From positions 1,116,001-1,180,000 of the forward strand of contig NZ_OESS01000002.1 of assembly GCF_900240285.1 (NCBI RefSeq): a stretch of 64,000 nt of DNA, written 5' to 3'. Numbering within the stretch: position 1 is the first letter of the stretch; the number at the start of each line of letters is the position of its first letter. The stretch comes from Halobacillus sp. Marseille-P3879. GTDB lineage: Bacteria; Bacillota; Bacilli; Bacillales; Halobacillaceae. Shown one piece after another: positions 9,701 to 19,672 of this stretch. The position numbers and the translations under genes were made by a program. The notes under the pieces are model-generated. The model saw nothing but the letters and a program-made list of their open reading frames with translations. It did no database searches and was not told where the DNA came from.

Positions 9701-10990
9701 TTATGAAAGAAACGGAAGTAAATATCTAAATAATACGTAAACCGTACAAATCCCCAGGGACAATAGAAGCATTGGTATTCCGTAAACTGCAAACTTAATA
9801 AATGGAATCGGCTCTTTGTAGCTGGCAGCAAGTCCTGCTACCACCACATTGGCTGAAGCTCCAATTAATGTGCCATTTCCGCCGAGGCAGGCCCCTAAAG
9901 CGAGAGACCACCAAACAGGGTCTACGTCCATCATGCCATATCCCTGAAGTTCTTGAACAACCGGAATCATTGCCGCTACAAAAGGGATGTTATCAACGAT
10001 TCCTGAAATCAACCCTGCGCTCCAGAGCATCATCATAGAAGTAAACGGAAGATCTCCACCAGAAATCCAGATCATTCCCCGGGCCAATTCATCTATAAGC
10101 CCCACTGTCTGCAGTCCGCCGACCAGCATAAACAGTCCCATGAAGAAAAATAATGTAACCCATTCAACTTCCTTAAACACTTCTTCTACGTCAAGAATGT
10201 GATCAGTCGTAAAAAGTAACAACAATGCTCCACTCACGGCAATGGTCGTAATATCCATATGAATAAAAGGGTGAAGCATAAATCCGGCTATTGTCAGGAA
10301 CAACACAGATAATGAGCGGATTAGCAACTGGCTTTTCTCTAAATACTCGTTCGCATCTTCCCTCATAAATCTCTGTGCCAGTCTTTCATCATAGTGCAGC
10401 TTATTCTTAAATAGAAGAACAAGTATAAGCAATGTCACTCCAAAAACCACAACCACTACTGGACCCATATTATTGAGAAAGGATAAAAACGAAAAATGAT
10501 CTACCGCCTGTCCGATCATAATATTTGGTGGATCACCAATTAAAGTAGCTGCCCCACCTATGTTAGAAGAAAAGATCGCGGTAACAAGATAAGGGAAAGA
10601 AGGAAGCTGTAACTGTTTAACTAAAGAGAGTAGTACTGGCACAAACAATAATACTGTGGTCACGTTATCAAGAAAAGCAGATCCAACCGCTGTAAACAAA
10701 GCCGTAACGACAAGAAGTGGGATGGGACGTCCATTTACTAACTGTGCCAAACGAACAGCAACATAGGTGAAGACTCCCGTTTTCTTAGTAATGGATACGA
10801 GAACCATCATAGAAAACAGTAATGCAATTGTGTCCCAGTCAATAAAACCAAATGCTTCTTCCCATTCGTACACGTTGCATATGAGAAGAAGAACGCCGCC
10901 AGTTAGAGCAACAGTAGCTCGATTCCATTTCTCTACCATAAGCAAGCAGTAACTTATTATAAAAATAATTATCGTAAGCAAAGTGGTCAT
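9701..10990 (-). CDS. ArsB/NhaD-family ion transporter
   Basis: A 429-residue membrane protein with about 11-12 helices of the ion transporter superfamily that contains ArsB, NhaD and the tyrosine-transporter-like P protein. Diagnostic stretches are SAFLDNVTTVLLFVPV, IGGAATLIGDPPNIMIGQA and the matching second-half repeat GACLGGNGTLIGASANVV. The substrate cannot be read from sequence; Na+/H+ exchange or anion efflux are the known options, and Na+/H+ exchange would suit a salt-tolerant organism. AAAGGGG precedes the ATG. I know of no counterpart at this place in B. subtilis. Confidence 0.85.
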   Translation of the reverse strand: MTTLLTIIIFIISYCLLMVEKWNRATVALTGGVLLLICNVYEWEEAFGFIDWDTIALLFSMMVLVSITKKTGVFTYVAVRLAQLVNGRPIPLLVVTALFTAVGSAFLDNVTTVLLFVPVLLSLVKQLQLPSFPYLVTAIFSSNIGGAATLIGDPPNIMIGQAVDHFSFLSFLNNMGPVVVVVFGVTLLILVLLFKNKLHYDERLAQRFMREDANEYLEKSQLLIRSLSVLFLTIAGFMLHPFIHMDITTIAVSGALLLLFTTDHILDVEEVFKEVEWVTLFFFMGLFMLVGGLQTVGLIDELARGMIWISGGDLPFTSMMMLWSAGLISGIVDNIPFVAAMIPVVQELQGYGMMDVDPVWWSLALGACLGGNGTLIGASANVVVAGLAASYKEPIPFIKFAVYGIPMLLLSLGICTVYVLFRYLLPFLS

Positions 10991-11114
10991 AAATCTTCCC
11001 CTTTACACATGCTTTTTCTATATCTATTCAAAAGCTCGTCTGAATATCTACTTCTATTTACAATATCTCTATGCATATAGTAAGGAAGACAGGCTAAATA
11101 AGGGGGCGGAAGCA

Positions 11115-11495
11115 ATGAAAAAATTTTTACAAGGAGTTCTTGGTTATGGTGTCGGTTCCATTTTTATTCTAATGATATTATTCTCAGCTGTTTTAGCCAG
11201 CTTACTGCGATTTACAACGATGGACACGGATACATTAAACCAACTCTCTTTAATTGCCGGATTAACCATTCTTGCTCTTGGAGGCTTGCTTGCTGCTTAT
11301 AAAGCCCGGCAAAAGGGGTGGTTTACCGGATTATTAACAGGACTGATTTTTATTGTAATTATGATGTTGTTTCAAATTATCTTTGAAAACCGGTGGGTAT
11401 CTGTGGCCCAGCTCAGTTATTTTGGAGGGCTTGTATTAGCCGCAACACTTGGAGGGATGATTGGGGTAAATATGCCATCGCGTAAGGCGCAATAG
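11115..11495 (+). CDS. TIGR04086 family membrane protein (YrzE-like)
   Basis: A 126-residue protein with four membrane helices and short loops, starting MKKFLQGVLGYGVGSIFIL. Small four-helix proteins of the TIGR04086/YrzE family occupy this place upstream of yajC in Bacillaceae; the function is unknown. I chose the ATG at 11115, which has AGGGGG 8 bases upstream; the frame is open back to 10983, but that part covers the intergenic region and has no ribosome binding site. It converges on yajC with a shared terminator between. Confidence 0.8.
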   Translation: MKKFLQGVLGYGVGSIFILMILFSAVLASLLRFTTMDTDTLNQLSLIAGLTILALGGLLAAYKARQKGWFTGLLTGLIFIVIMMLFQIIFENRWVSVAQLSYFGGLVLAATLGGMIGVNMPSRKAQ

Positions 11496-11536
11496 GTGTT
11501 AGGTACCAGTTAGCACTTCAAACAGCTGCAAAATAA

Positions 11537-11560
11537 AAAACCCCATGGATATGGGGTTTT
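11537..11560. terminator. Bidirectional terminator
   Basis: Perfect 10-bp stem aaaaccccat/atggggtttt with a 4-base loop, A-rich on the left and T-rich on the right. It lies between the convergent TIGR04086 gene and yajC and could serve both. Confidence 0.85.
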
Positions 11561-11623
11561 AGTTACTTATGTAGACAAGCTTAGGCCTATCACTATTGTA
11601 GACAGACCTATGGGGCTTTATCT

Positions 11624-11887
11624 TTAATCCTGGTTCAGTTTCTCTCTAACTGAAGAACGGTCAAATTTCAATTGAGAGCCATCCTGTACACTTACGATAA
11701 GAGTATTCTCATCAATGGCGTGAATAGTACCATGGAGACCTCCAATTGTAATAACTCTATCTCCTTTTTGCAATTCCGACTGCATATTTTGAACCTGTTT
11801 CTGCTTTTTCTGCTGTGGCCGGATGAGCAAGAAATAGAAAATGACAAACATCAAGATGATTGGTAATAACCCTAATAATGTGTCCAT
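11624..11887 (-). CDS. yajC: Preprotein translocase subunit YajC
   Basis: An 87-residue accessory subunit of the SecDF-YajC complex. One N-terminal membrane helix (about residues 4-22) ends in the conserved RPQQKKQKQ stretch, followed by LQKGDRVITIGGLHGTI, the YajC domain core. The ribosome binding site is AAAGGGGG. It lies 15 bases downstream of tgt, the usual order queA-tgt-yajC. Confidence 0.95.
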   Translation of the reverse strand: MDTLLGLLPIILMFVIFYFLLIRPQQKKQKQVQNMQSELQKGDRVITIGGLHGTIHAIDENTLIVSVQDGSQLKFDRSSVREKLNQD

Positions 11888-11902
11888 TCGTATTCCCCCT
11901 TT

Positions 11903-14096
<2,194 letters not shown>

Positions 14097-14115
14097 TTGA
14101 GACTCCTATTCTTGC

Positions 14116-14316
14116 CTAACGCATTTTACTAATTAAATAAAAAATAAGTGTTAATATGACACTCGCAATAATTGAGGTCATAATAGGAAAATAAACGGTG
14201 ACCGGACCTTTCTTAAAACTGAAATCGCCTGGAAGCTTTCCAAATAAGCTCCATAATAAACCGATCACAATAAATACAACCCCTATTACAATAAAGATTT
14301 TCCCCATGCCCGTCAA
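14116..14316 (-). CDS. DUF2905 family small membrane protein
   Basis: A 66-residue protein with two membrane helices flanking [17 protein letters not shown], the DUF2905 signature; the function is unknown. The TTG at 14316 overlaps the ruvB stop as TTGA, and GGGAGGTG ends 8 bases upstream, so I prefer TTG to the ATG at 14307, which is 17 bases from that site. The overlap implies translational coupling to ruvB. Confidence 0.85.
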   Translation of the reverse strand: MTGMGKIFIVIGVVFIVIGLLWSLFGKLPGDFSFKKGPVTVYFPIMTSIIASVILTLIFYLISKMR

Positions 14317-15314
14317 GAGCCTGGCACCTCCCGGTTAAAATGTTGATATGCTTTAGGAGTGACTACTCTTCCCCGGGGAGTCCGCTGTATAAAACCTGTC
14401 TGCAGCAGGAAAGGTTCGTAAACATCCTCTATCGTCTGAGGTTCCTCTCCAATTGTAGCCGAAATGGTATCGAGGCCTACCGGGCCACCCTTAAAGTGAT
14501 CAATTATTGCAAGAAGGAACTTATGATCAATATGATCCAGACCTTCTTCATCCACTTGAAGCATTTTCAAAGCGGTTTGAGTCGTTTCGTACGCAATCAC
14601 GGATTCTCCGCTGACCTGCGCTATATCACGAACCCTTTTCAACAGACGGTTAGCAATCCTCGGAGTCCCACGTGACCTCCGTGCTACTTCTACAGCCGCA
14701 TTGGCCTCAATGCCGATTTGGAAGATATCAGCGGTCCGTTCCACTATTTTACATAATGCCTTTGTATCATAATATTCCAGTCTGCTGTGCACACCGAACC
14801 GATCCCTCAACGGTGCTGAAAGTAAACCGGCCCGCGTTGTAGCTCCTACAAGTGTGAATGGGGGCAGGTCAAGACGAACAGAGCGAGCGCTGGGCCCAGT
14901 CCCCACTACAATATCAAGGCAGAAATCTTCCATGGCTGGATACAATATTTCTTCAACAGAGCGCGGCAGCCGGTGAATCTCATCGATGAAAAGTACGTCT
15001 CCTGCCTCAAGAGAAGAAAGAATAGCAGCCAGGTCACCTGCACGCTCAATCGCTGGTCCGGCTGTTGTTCTAAACTGAACATTCATTTCATTAGCAATAA
15101 TGGAGGCAAGTGTAGTTTTCCCGAGACCCGGTGGCCCGTATAAGAGAGTATGATCCAAAGGTTCTTCCCGCATTTTAGCCGCCTCAATAAATATGCGTAA
15201 ATTCTCTTTAGTTTTATCCTGCCCTATGTATTGGCGAAGCCATTCAGGACGCAGGCTTAATTCTATATCTTGTTCAGTCTCTTGCAATTCGCCAGAAATC
15301 ATACGTTCTTCCAT
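14313..15314 (-). CDS. ruvB: Holliday junction branch-migration helicase RuvB
   Basis: Hexameric AAA+ motor that drives branch migration with RuvA. In 333 residues it shows Walker A ([10 protein letters not shown], residues 59-68), Walker B (VLFIDEIH, about 107-114), sensor region [18 protein letters not shown] and the C-terminal winged-helix domain ending in [20 protein letters not shown] lies 8 bases before the ATG. It follows ruvA by 18 bases. Confidence 0.97.
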   Translation of the reverse strand: MEERMISGELQETEQDIELSLRPEWLRQYIGQDKTKENLRIFIEAAKMREEPLDHTLLYGPPGLGKTTLASIIANEMNVQFRTTAGPAIERAGDLAAILSSLEAGDVLFIDEIHRLPRSVEEILYPAMEDFCLDIVVGTGPSARSVRLDLPPFTLVGATTRAGLLSAPLRDRFGVHSRLEYYDTKALCKIVERTADIFQIGIEANAAVEVARRSRGTPRIANRLLKRVRDIAQVSGESVIAYETTQTALKMLQVDEEGLDHIDHKFLLAIIDHFKGGPVGLDTISATIGEEPQTIEDVYEPFLLQTGFIQRTPRGRVVTPKAYQHFNREVPGS

Positions 15315-15332
15315 GCATGATTCTCTCCTTTT

Positions 15333-15950
15333 CTAGACCTTCATCAGCAGCTGCAGGCCTTGTCTAATATAATCATCCACACTGGCTTGGTCTGCCTTGG
15401 CAAGTTCAGGCTGCACCATCTTAAGTTCTTTATCTGAATAGCCAAGGGCCTTCAAAGCCTCAAGTGCTTCATCTATTCGTTCACGATTCTGCTTAGCTGA
15501 CCCTTTCTCCTGATAAAAAATACTTTGTTCATTTTGTTCGTCAGGAAGCCATACAATAAGTTTCCCTTTTAAATCTAAAATCATCTGACGGGCTGTTTTC
15601 TTTCCCACACCAGGAAATTTCGTCAAATATTTATCATCTTCCTGCTCAATAGCCGAAACGAATTCCGGCACACTTACACTCCCAAGAATAGCCAGGGCTC
15701 CTTTAGGTCCGATCCCCGAAACATTGAGTAACTTAGAAAACAACAGCTTGTCTTCTTTTTTCTTAAATCCAAAGAGAAGTTGTTGATCCTCCCTTACATA
15801 ATGGTAAGTGTGAACTTTAATTTCTTTATGTAATTCCTCCTGAAAGTTAAAAGGGTTTGGACATAAGACTTCATATCCTACTCCTTGCGTCTCAATAGCA
15901 ATGGATTCTTCGTCAATAGAAGTAACATTTCCTTTAATATAAGCAATCAT
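15333..15950 (-). CDS. ruvA: Holliday junction DNA-binding protein RuvA
   Basis: Tetrameric partner of RuvB that binds four-way junctions. The 205 residues comprise an OB-fold N-terminus (MIAYIKGNVTSID), two helix-hairpin-helix motifs (VSGIGPKGALAIL and FPGVGKKTARQMI, about residues 78-121) and a C-terminal RuvB-binding three-helix domain (EALEALKALGYSDKEL). It forms an operon with ruvB. Confidence 0.96.
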   Translation of the reverse strand: MIAYIKGNVTSIDEESIAIETQGVGYEVLCPNPFNFQEELHKEIKVHTYHYVREDQQLLFGFKKKEDKLLFSKLLNVSGIGPKGALAILGSVSVPEFVSAIEQEDDKYLTKFPGVGKKTARQMILDLKGKLIVWLPDEQNEQSIFYQEKGSAKQNRERIDEALEALKALGYSDKELKMVQPELAKADQASVDDYIRQGLQLLMKV

Positions 15951-16033
15951 GGTGCTTTTCCCCTCAATCCCATTAATAATCTACATTTCATTGTAACACA
16001 CAAGCACATGTTCCCATAAGCCTGAAAGCATAG

Positions 16034-16060
16034 AAAAAAACCGCCGTCATTCAGCGGTTT
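16034..16060 (-). terminator. Terminator after the bofC-like gene
   Basis: A 7-bp stem (AAACCGC with GCGGTTT on the minus strand, 9-base loop) is followed by a U-rich run. It lies directly after the stop codon at 16069, so the short gene upstream ends as a complete transcription unit. Confidence 0.75.
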
Positions 16061-16068
16061 TCAACTTT

Positions 16069-16392
16069 TTATGCATGATCCACCTGTCTTTGAAAAACAA
16101 TTTGACCAATTTTTTGATCCTCCACTGTCCAGCCATCATAATTTGACCAGAAGTCCTCCATGGCCCATATTTTCTCATTCGTCACTTCTGTATCTACTAA
16201 TTCATCATCATCATACGTTTTAAGAATCACCTTTAGCTCTAATGGTTCCTGATAAACAAAGGCAGGTACGTCCTTATTAAAGGTTGAAGTGCTCGCATAA
16301 CTATGATCCACGGCTCTTTTTTCAGTAACTTCAGGCGCCGGCTGCAAAACCAGACTGATGATCAGGACAATAGATATCCATATGGTTTGCAA
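16069..16392 (-). CDS. bofC: BofC-like protein with N-terminal domain only
   Basis: A 107-residue exported protein with an N-terminal hydrophobic signal (residues 2-18), then a region with LELKVILKTYDDDEL and KIWAMEDFWSNYDGW like the N-terminal domain of BofC. In B. subtilis BofC (about 170 aa) sits next to ruvA and restrains the SpoIVB protease in the sigma-K checkpoint. This protein stops right after that domain. The start is TTG at 16392, with GAGGAGG 7 bases upstream. Assignment rests on motif recognition and location. Confidence 0.65.
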   Translation of the reverse strand: MQTIWISIVLIISLVLQPAPEVTEKRAVDHSYASTSTFNKDVPAFVYQEPLELKVILKTYDDDELVDTEVTNEKIWAMEDFWSNYDGWTVEDQKIGQIVFQRQVDHA

Positions 16393-16464
16393 GTTATATC
16401 CTCCTCATAATAAAAGCTGTTATCTCTAGTATGCTCACAAATAACTGCTTTTATAAGAGGTCAA

Positions 16465-17217
16465 TTATGATAGTTTCTCTAATACTTCATCATCAGCATC
16501 TAAATTGTGATAAACTTCTTGCACATCGTCATTATCCTCTAGCATATCAATAAGGGAAAGCATCTTTATGGTCCCTTGCTCTTCCAGATGGGTGTAAGTG
16601 GTTGGAATCATGGTAACTTCGGATGTGTGAAACGTATATCCGTTTGCTTCCAATGTAGCTTTAACCTCACTGAAGTCTTCTGGCGCAGTGTAAATCTCAA
16701 ACTGCCCTTCTCCGGACTCCAATTCTTCTCCTCCAGCTTCTATTACTTCTAAAAGCAATTCTTCTTCGTCCACTTCAGTTTCAGCCCGGTCGATGACCAG
16801 GTAGCCTTTCCTATTGAACATAAAAGCTACACAGCCATTCTCCCCAAGATTTCCATCATTCTTATTGAAAGCATGACGTACTTCTGCGGCCGTACGATTC
16901 TTGTTATCGGTTAACACCTTAACCATCACTGCTACACCGCCAGGACCATACCCTTCATAAGTGAATTCTTCATAATTCACTCCGTCCAGGTCACCTGTTG
17001 CCTTTTTTATAGCCCTGTCTATATTGTCGTTAGGCATGTTATTTGATTTAGCTTTATCAACAGCTAAACGGAGGTTTGCGTTCATTTCCGGATCTCCGCC
17101 GCCTTCTCTGGCCGCCATAAAAATTTCTCTGGCGTGCTTCATAAACAGTTTCCCTTTTTTCGCATCTTGTGCACCTTTACGGCGCTTGATGTTATTCCAT
17201 TTGGAATGTCCAGCCAT
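16465..17217 (-). CDS. yebC: YebC/PmpR family protein
   Basis: A 250-residue protein starting [23 protein letters not shown], the invariant opening of the family, with [11 protein letters not shown] near residue 88 and ENGCVAFMF further on. Members were long called transcriptional regulators; more recent work on some of them points to a role in translation of difficult sequences such as proline runs. Which applies here cannot be told from sequence. GGAGGAG precedes the ATG. YrbC is found at the same place in B. subtilis. Confidence 0.95.
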   Translation of the reverse strand: MAGHSKWNNIKRRKGAQDAKKGKLFMKHAREIFMAAREGGGDPEMNANLRLAVDKAKSNNMPNDNIDRAIKKATGDLDGVNYEEFTYEGYGPGGVAVMVKVLTDNKNRTAAEVRHAFNKNDGNLGENGCVAFMFNRKGYLVIDRAETEVDEEELLLEVIEAGGEELESGEGQFEIYTAPEDFSEVKATLEANGYTFHTSEVTMIPTTYTHLEEQGTIKMLSLIDMLEDNDDVQEVYHNLDADDEVLEKLS

Positions 17218-17295
17218 AGGTATCTCCTCCCCCGGAGCAATTCTTTATCCTATATCAATATATCACAAAAATCATTCCAAATTAAATATGAGCCG

Positions 17296-17859
17296 CTACT
17301 CTTCATTGTCTTTAAAAAAGTCCCGAATCCTTTCTCTTATTTTATCAGGAGCTTCATCTGCCCCTTTTCTCGCATTTTCGTCTTTCTTCTTATCCCAGGA
17401 ATTAACGTTAGTATAAACAACGACGGGGAGGTCCGTTACTGATTCCGCTTTTTTCAATACTTTCTCCTCTATATCCTCATCCCGCCAATCGTAAGGGTTC
17501 AGCATAACAGCTACATATGCTTTTTCTCCGTTCGTAAAAGCTTGAGTCATTGTTACTTCTTTTAATTCATTTACTTCTTCAGTAATAGCCATTGACTCTT
17601 CATTGTTAAAAGCATTATCGTGACCTGGTGTTGTCTTTGAATACTTGGAATTACGCATTTCTTGCTGACTGGAACGTTTAAAAAACTGATCCTCCCCCGT
17701 AGGAATTTGTTCGCCTTTTGGTATTCCTTCATCCTCCGTATATTCAATTGGCTGATACAGCTCTTCTGACTGGCTCTCTTCTGTCTTATCAGGAACATCA
17801 TTTGTACAGGCGCCCATAGTTGCAAGCATTACGATTAACAATCCACATCTGCGGTACAT
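17296..17859 (-). CDS. YhcN/YlaJ family sporulation lipoprotein, CoxA-like
   Basis: A 187-residue predicted lipoprotein: positive N-terminus, hydrophobic core and lipobox MGAC placing the lipidated Cys at about residue 18. The C-terminal half (EKAYVAVMLNPYDWRDEDIEEKV, then VVYTNVNSWD) is the YhcN/YlaJ domain. B. subtilis CoxA, a spore cortex-associated member, also lies between yebC and safA, so this is probably its counterpart. The ATG at 17859 has AAGGAG 10 bases upstream; TTG at 17868 is too close to that site. The ribosome binding site lies inside the terminator hairpin of nadE, which suggests that read-through transcripts are not translated. Confidence 0.8.
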   Translation of the reverse strand: MYRRCGLLIVMLATMGACTNDVPDKTEESQSEELYQPIEYTEDEGIPKGEQIPTGEDQFFKRSSQQEMRNSKYSKTTPGHDNAFNNEESMAITEEVNELKEVTMTQAFTNGEKAYVAVMLNPYDWRDEDIEEKVLKKAESVTDLPVVVYTNVNSWDKKKDENARKGADEAPDKIRERIRDFFKDNEE

Positions 17860-17907
17860 AAAAAACAATCTCCTTTTTCCATACTATTTGAAAAAAGAGA
17901 TTGTTTT
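17860..17907 (-). terminator. nadE terminator overlapping the next gene's ribosome binding site
   Basis: On the minus strand an 18-bp stem with one G-U pair (17890-17907 with 17862-17879, 10-base loop) is followed by six U. It sits 20 bases after the nadE stop codon. Its 3' arm contains AAGGAG (17870-17875), the ribosome binding site of the lipoprotein gene, and the U run ends at that gene's ATG. Confidence 0.88.
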
Positions 17908-17927
17908 AGTCTGTTAATTTAAGGCAT

Positions 17928-18665
17928 TTATTGTGGTGGCCCAGGAGCGATCGTTCGCTTATGCATAGTACGTTTATGCATAGCTTCAATAATTTCTCTG
18001 TCTTTTTCTGGAATCTGCTCCCCTTTTAAATGCCGGTCGATCATATCGTAACTCGTACCCATTTCATTTTCATCGGTTTGGCCTTCCCACAGTCCTGCGC
18101 TAGGTTGTTTGTTTACAATTTGATCAGGTACACCCAGGAATTTAGCTATTTCCCGAACTTCACCTTTCGTAAGGTTAACAAGAGGCACCAGATCAACGCC
18201 TCCGTCCCCAAATTTAGTAAAGTAACCAGTATACCATTCAGCAGCATTATCTGTTCCTACAACCAGATAACGGTGATTTGTAGCTACTGTATATAACGTG
18301 CTCATTCTTAATCTAGCCCTCAAGTTAGCGTCTGCAATTTGTTCTTGTTCTTTGTTAAAAGTATCACTTGTTTTCAATTGATCCACGATATTACCAAACA
18401 TAACTCGGTGGGTCTCAGTCAGATCTACCTTAAGTGATTCAATCCCACATGAGTCAATTACTTTTTTAGCGTGTTCTTGATCATCTGGGTTACTCTTACA
18501 CGGCATAATAACACCTAAAGAGTGATCAGGGTACGCACGCTTAATTAAATGAGCTACGACAGCTGAGTCAATACCTCCGCTTACACCTACGAGCAAACCA
18601 TTAACATTAGCCTGTTCCGCTTGCTTTCTTAACCATTGTACTATTTCTTCGACTTTTTGCTCCAC
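17928..18665 (-). CDS. nadE: NH3-dependent NAD+ synthetase
   Basis: Amidates deamido-NAD to NAD+ with ATP and ammonia, the last step of NAD synthesis. The 245-residue protein shows the PP-loop motif VGVSGGIDSAVV (residues 27-38), ANLRARLRMSTLY, GTDNAAEWYTGYFTKFGDGG and KQPSAGLWEGQTDENEMG. It lacks a glutaminase domain, so it uses free ammonia. It is shorter than B. subtilis NadE (about 272 aa), of the type common in clostridia and some halophilic bacilli. The start is GTG at 18665 behind AAAGGAT. It follows the coat kinase gene by 35 bases. Confidence 0.93.
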   Translation of the reverse strand: MEQKVEEIVQWLRKQAEQANVNGLLVGVSGGIDSAVVAHLIKRAYPDHSLGVIMPCKSNPDDQEHAKKVIDSCGIESLKVDLTETHRVMFGNIVDQLKTSDTFNKEQEQIADANLRARLRMSTLYTVATNHRYLVVGTDNAAEWYTGYFTKFGDGGVDLVPLVNLTKGEVREIAKFLGVPDQIVNKQPSAGLWEGQTDENEMGTSYDMIDRHLKGEQIPEKDREIIEAMHKRTMHKRTIAPGPPQ

Positions 18666-18700
18666 TTTGCATGTTCATCCTTTCACACTCAAGATACTAA

Positions 18701-19672
18701 TTATCTTAGCATGAATTCTGTATAACGGACAAACGGTTTACGGCGGTTCCATGCTTCCTCGAACTTATTTATGTGGCCGCTGAGTGTACCCTCTCCTTTT
18801 CTACACTTATTATAACCATACAGCCATTCACGGATAAGATCTGCAGGGACTAATACGCCTCTTAACCAAAGCTGTGGATCTTCTACATGATGAAAAAGCT
18901 GTAAAAAAGCTGACTTATTTTGTTCTAAAAATGGTAAAAACCGATGCGCAAGCTGAATCTCATCGTAAAGCTTTGGCCCAACATGAAGGAGGTCAAAATC
19001 AATCATTTTCACTCCGCCATGTTGATTTATAATAAAATTATGGTGAGCCACATCACCATGAAGCCATTGCTGGTTCTGCCAGGCCTCCTGTTCAATTTCT
19101 CCCCAAGGATATAAGGAAAAGTTATATAGAAGCCGCTCAGAAGTCGACCGTACTTCATTATAGAACCTTTCCTTGTTATGAGTGATGAAAACCTCTTTAG
19201 TTTCTTCAAATTGTTCTATCCGACGTTTCCATTTAATATATAAAGGGTCTCGAGGGACCGATAATGCTTCCACCCCTTTTGATGAACGATGAAACTGCCT
19301 AAGACAGTTATAGACTCTCTTTCGATCTTCAGGATTATCGAAGTTGGCATGACGTCCGTCCATCCAGTGAAACAGCCCCCACTCACATCCTAGTTTGCTT
19401 ACACTGTGCTCCCCTGTAGGGAATGGCATGGGAAGCGCGGCCATATCTTTCGCTCTTTTCCAATTTTGAAAAAAATCAAGCTGCTGGGTCAAAATAGTTG
19501 ATCGACGGTAGCCTTTAAGTAAATAACAGTGTTCCTCTACCCATATCTTAAAGATCTTCGGCTTTATTTCTACGACTTTCGTTATACTTAATCTCTTTCG
19601 GTCTTCCAACCAATGAAAAAGGCGATCCGTATAAGAATCGCCTTTGTTTAATTTAGTCTTCATCCTCATCAT
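18701..19672 (-). CDS. Aminoglycoside-phosphotransferase-like kinase, CotS/YsxE-like
   Basis: A 323-residue protein of the APH/choline kinase fold. The catalytic loop WLHGDVAHHNFII (around residue 215) and metal-binding MIDFDLLHVGPKLYDEI are intact, so it is probably an active kinase. The pattern of a short N-lobe, FHWMDGRHANF and a Trp-rich C-terminus fits the spore-coat group CotS/CotI/YutH/YsxE and not antibiotic resistance enzymes. The start (ATG 19672, 19669 or 19663) overlaps the end of safA by 11-20 bases, suggesting coupled translation and a coat-related substrate. The substrate is unknown. Confidence 0.75.
   Translation of the reverse strand: MMRMKTKLNKGDSYTDRLFHWLEDRKRLSITKVVEIKPKIFKIWVEEHCYLLKGYRRSTILTQQLDFFQNWKRAKDMAALPMPFPTGEHSVSKLGCEWGLFHWMDGRHANFDNPEDRKRVYNCLRQFHRSSKGVEALSVPRDPLYIKWKRRIEQFEETKEVFITHNKERFYNEVRSTSERLLYNFSLYPWGEIEQEAWQNQQWLHGDVAHHNFIINQHGGVKMIDFDLLHVGPKLYDEIQLAHRFLPFLEQNKSAFLQLFHHVEDPQLWLRGVLVPADLIREWLYGYNKCRKGEGTLSGHINKFEEAWNRRKPFVRYTEFMLR

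Noticed and set aside
10983-11114. N-terminal extension of the TIGR04086 protein
   Set aside because: The stretch is intergenic in character, and the ATG at 11115 has a strong ribosome binding site.
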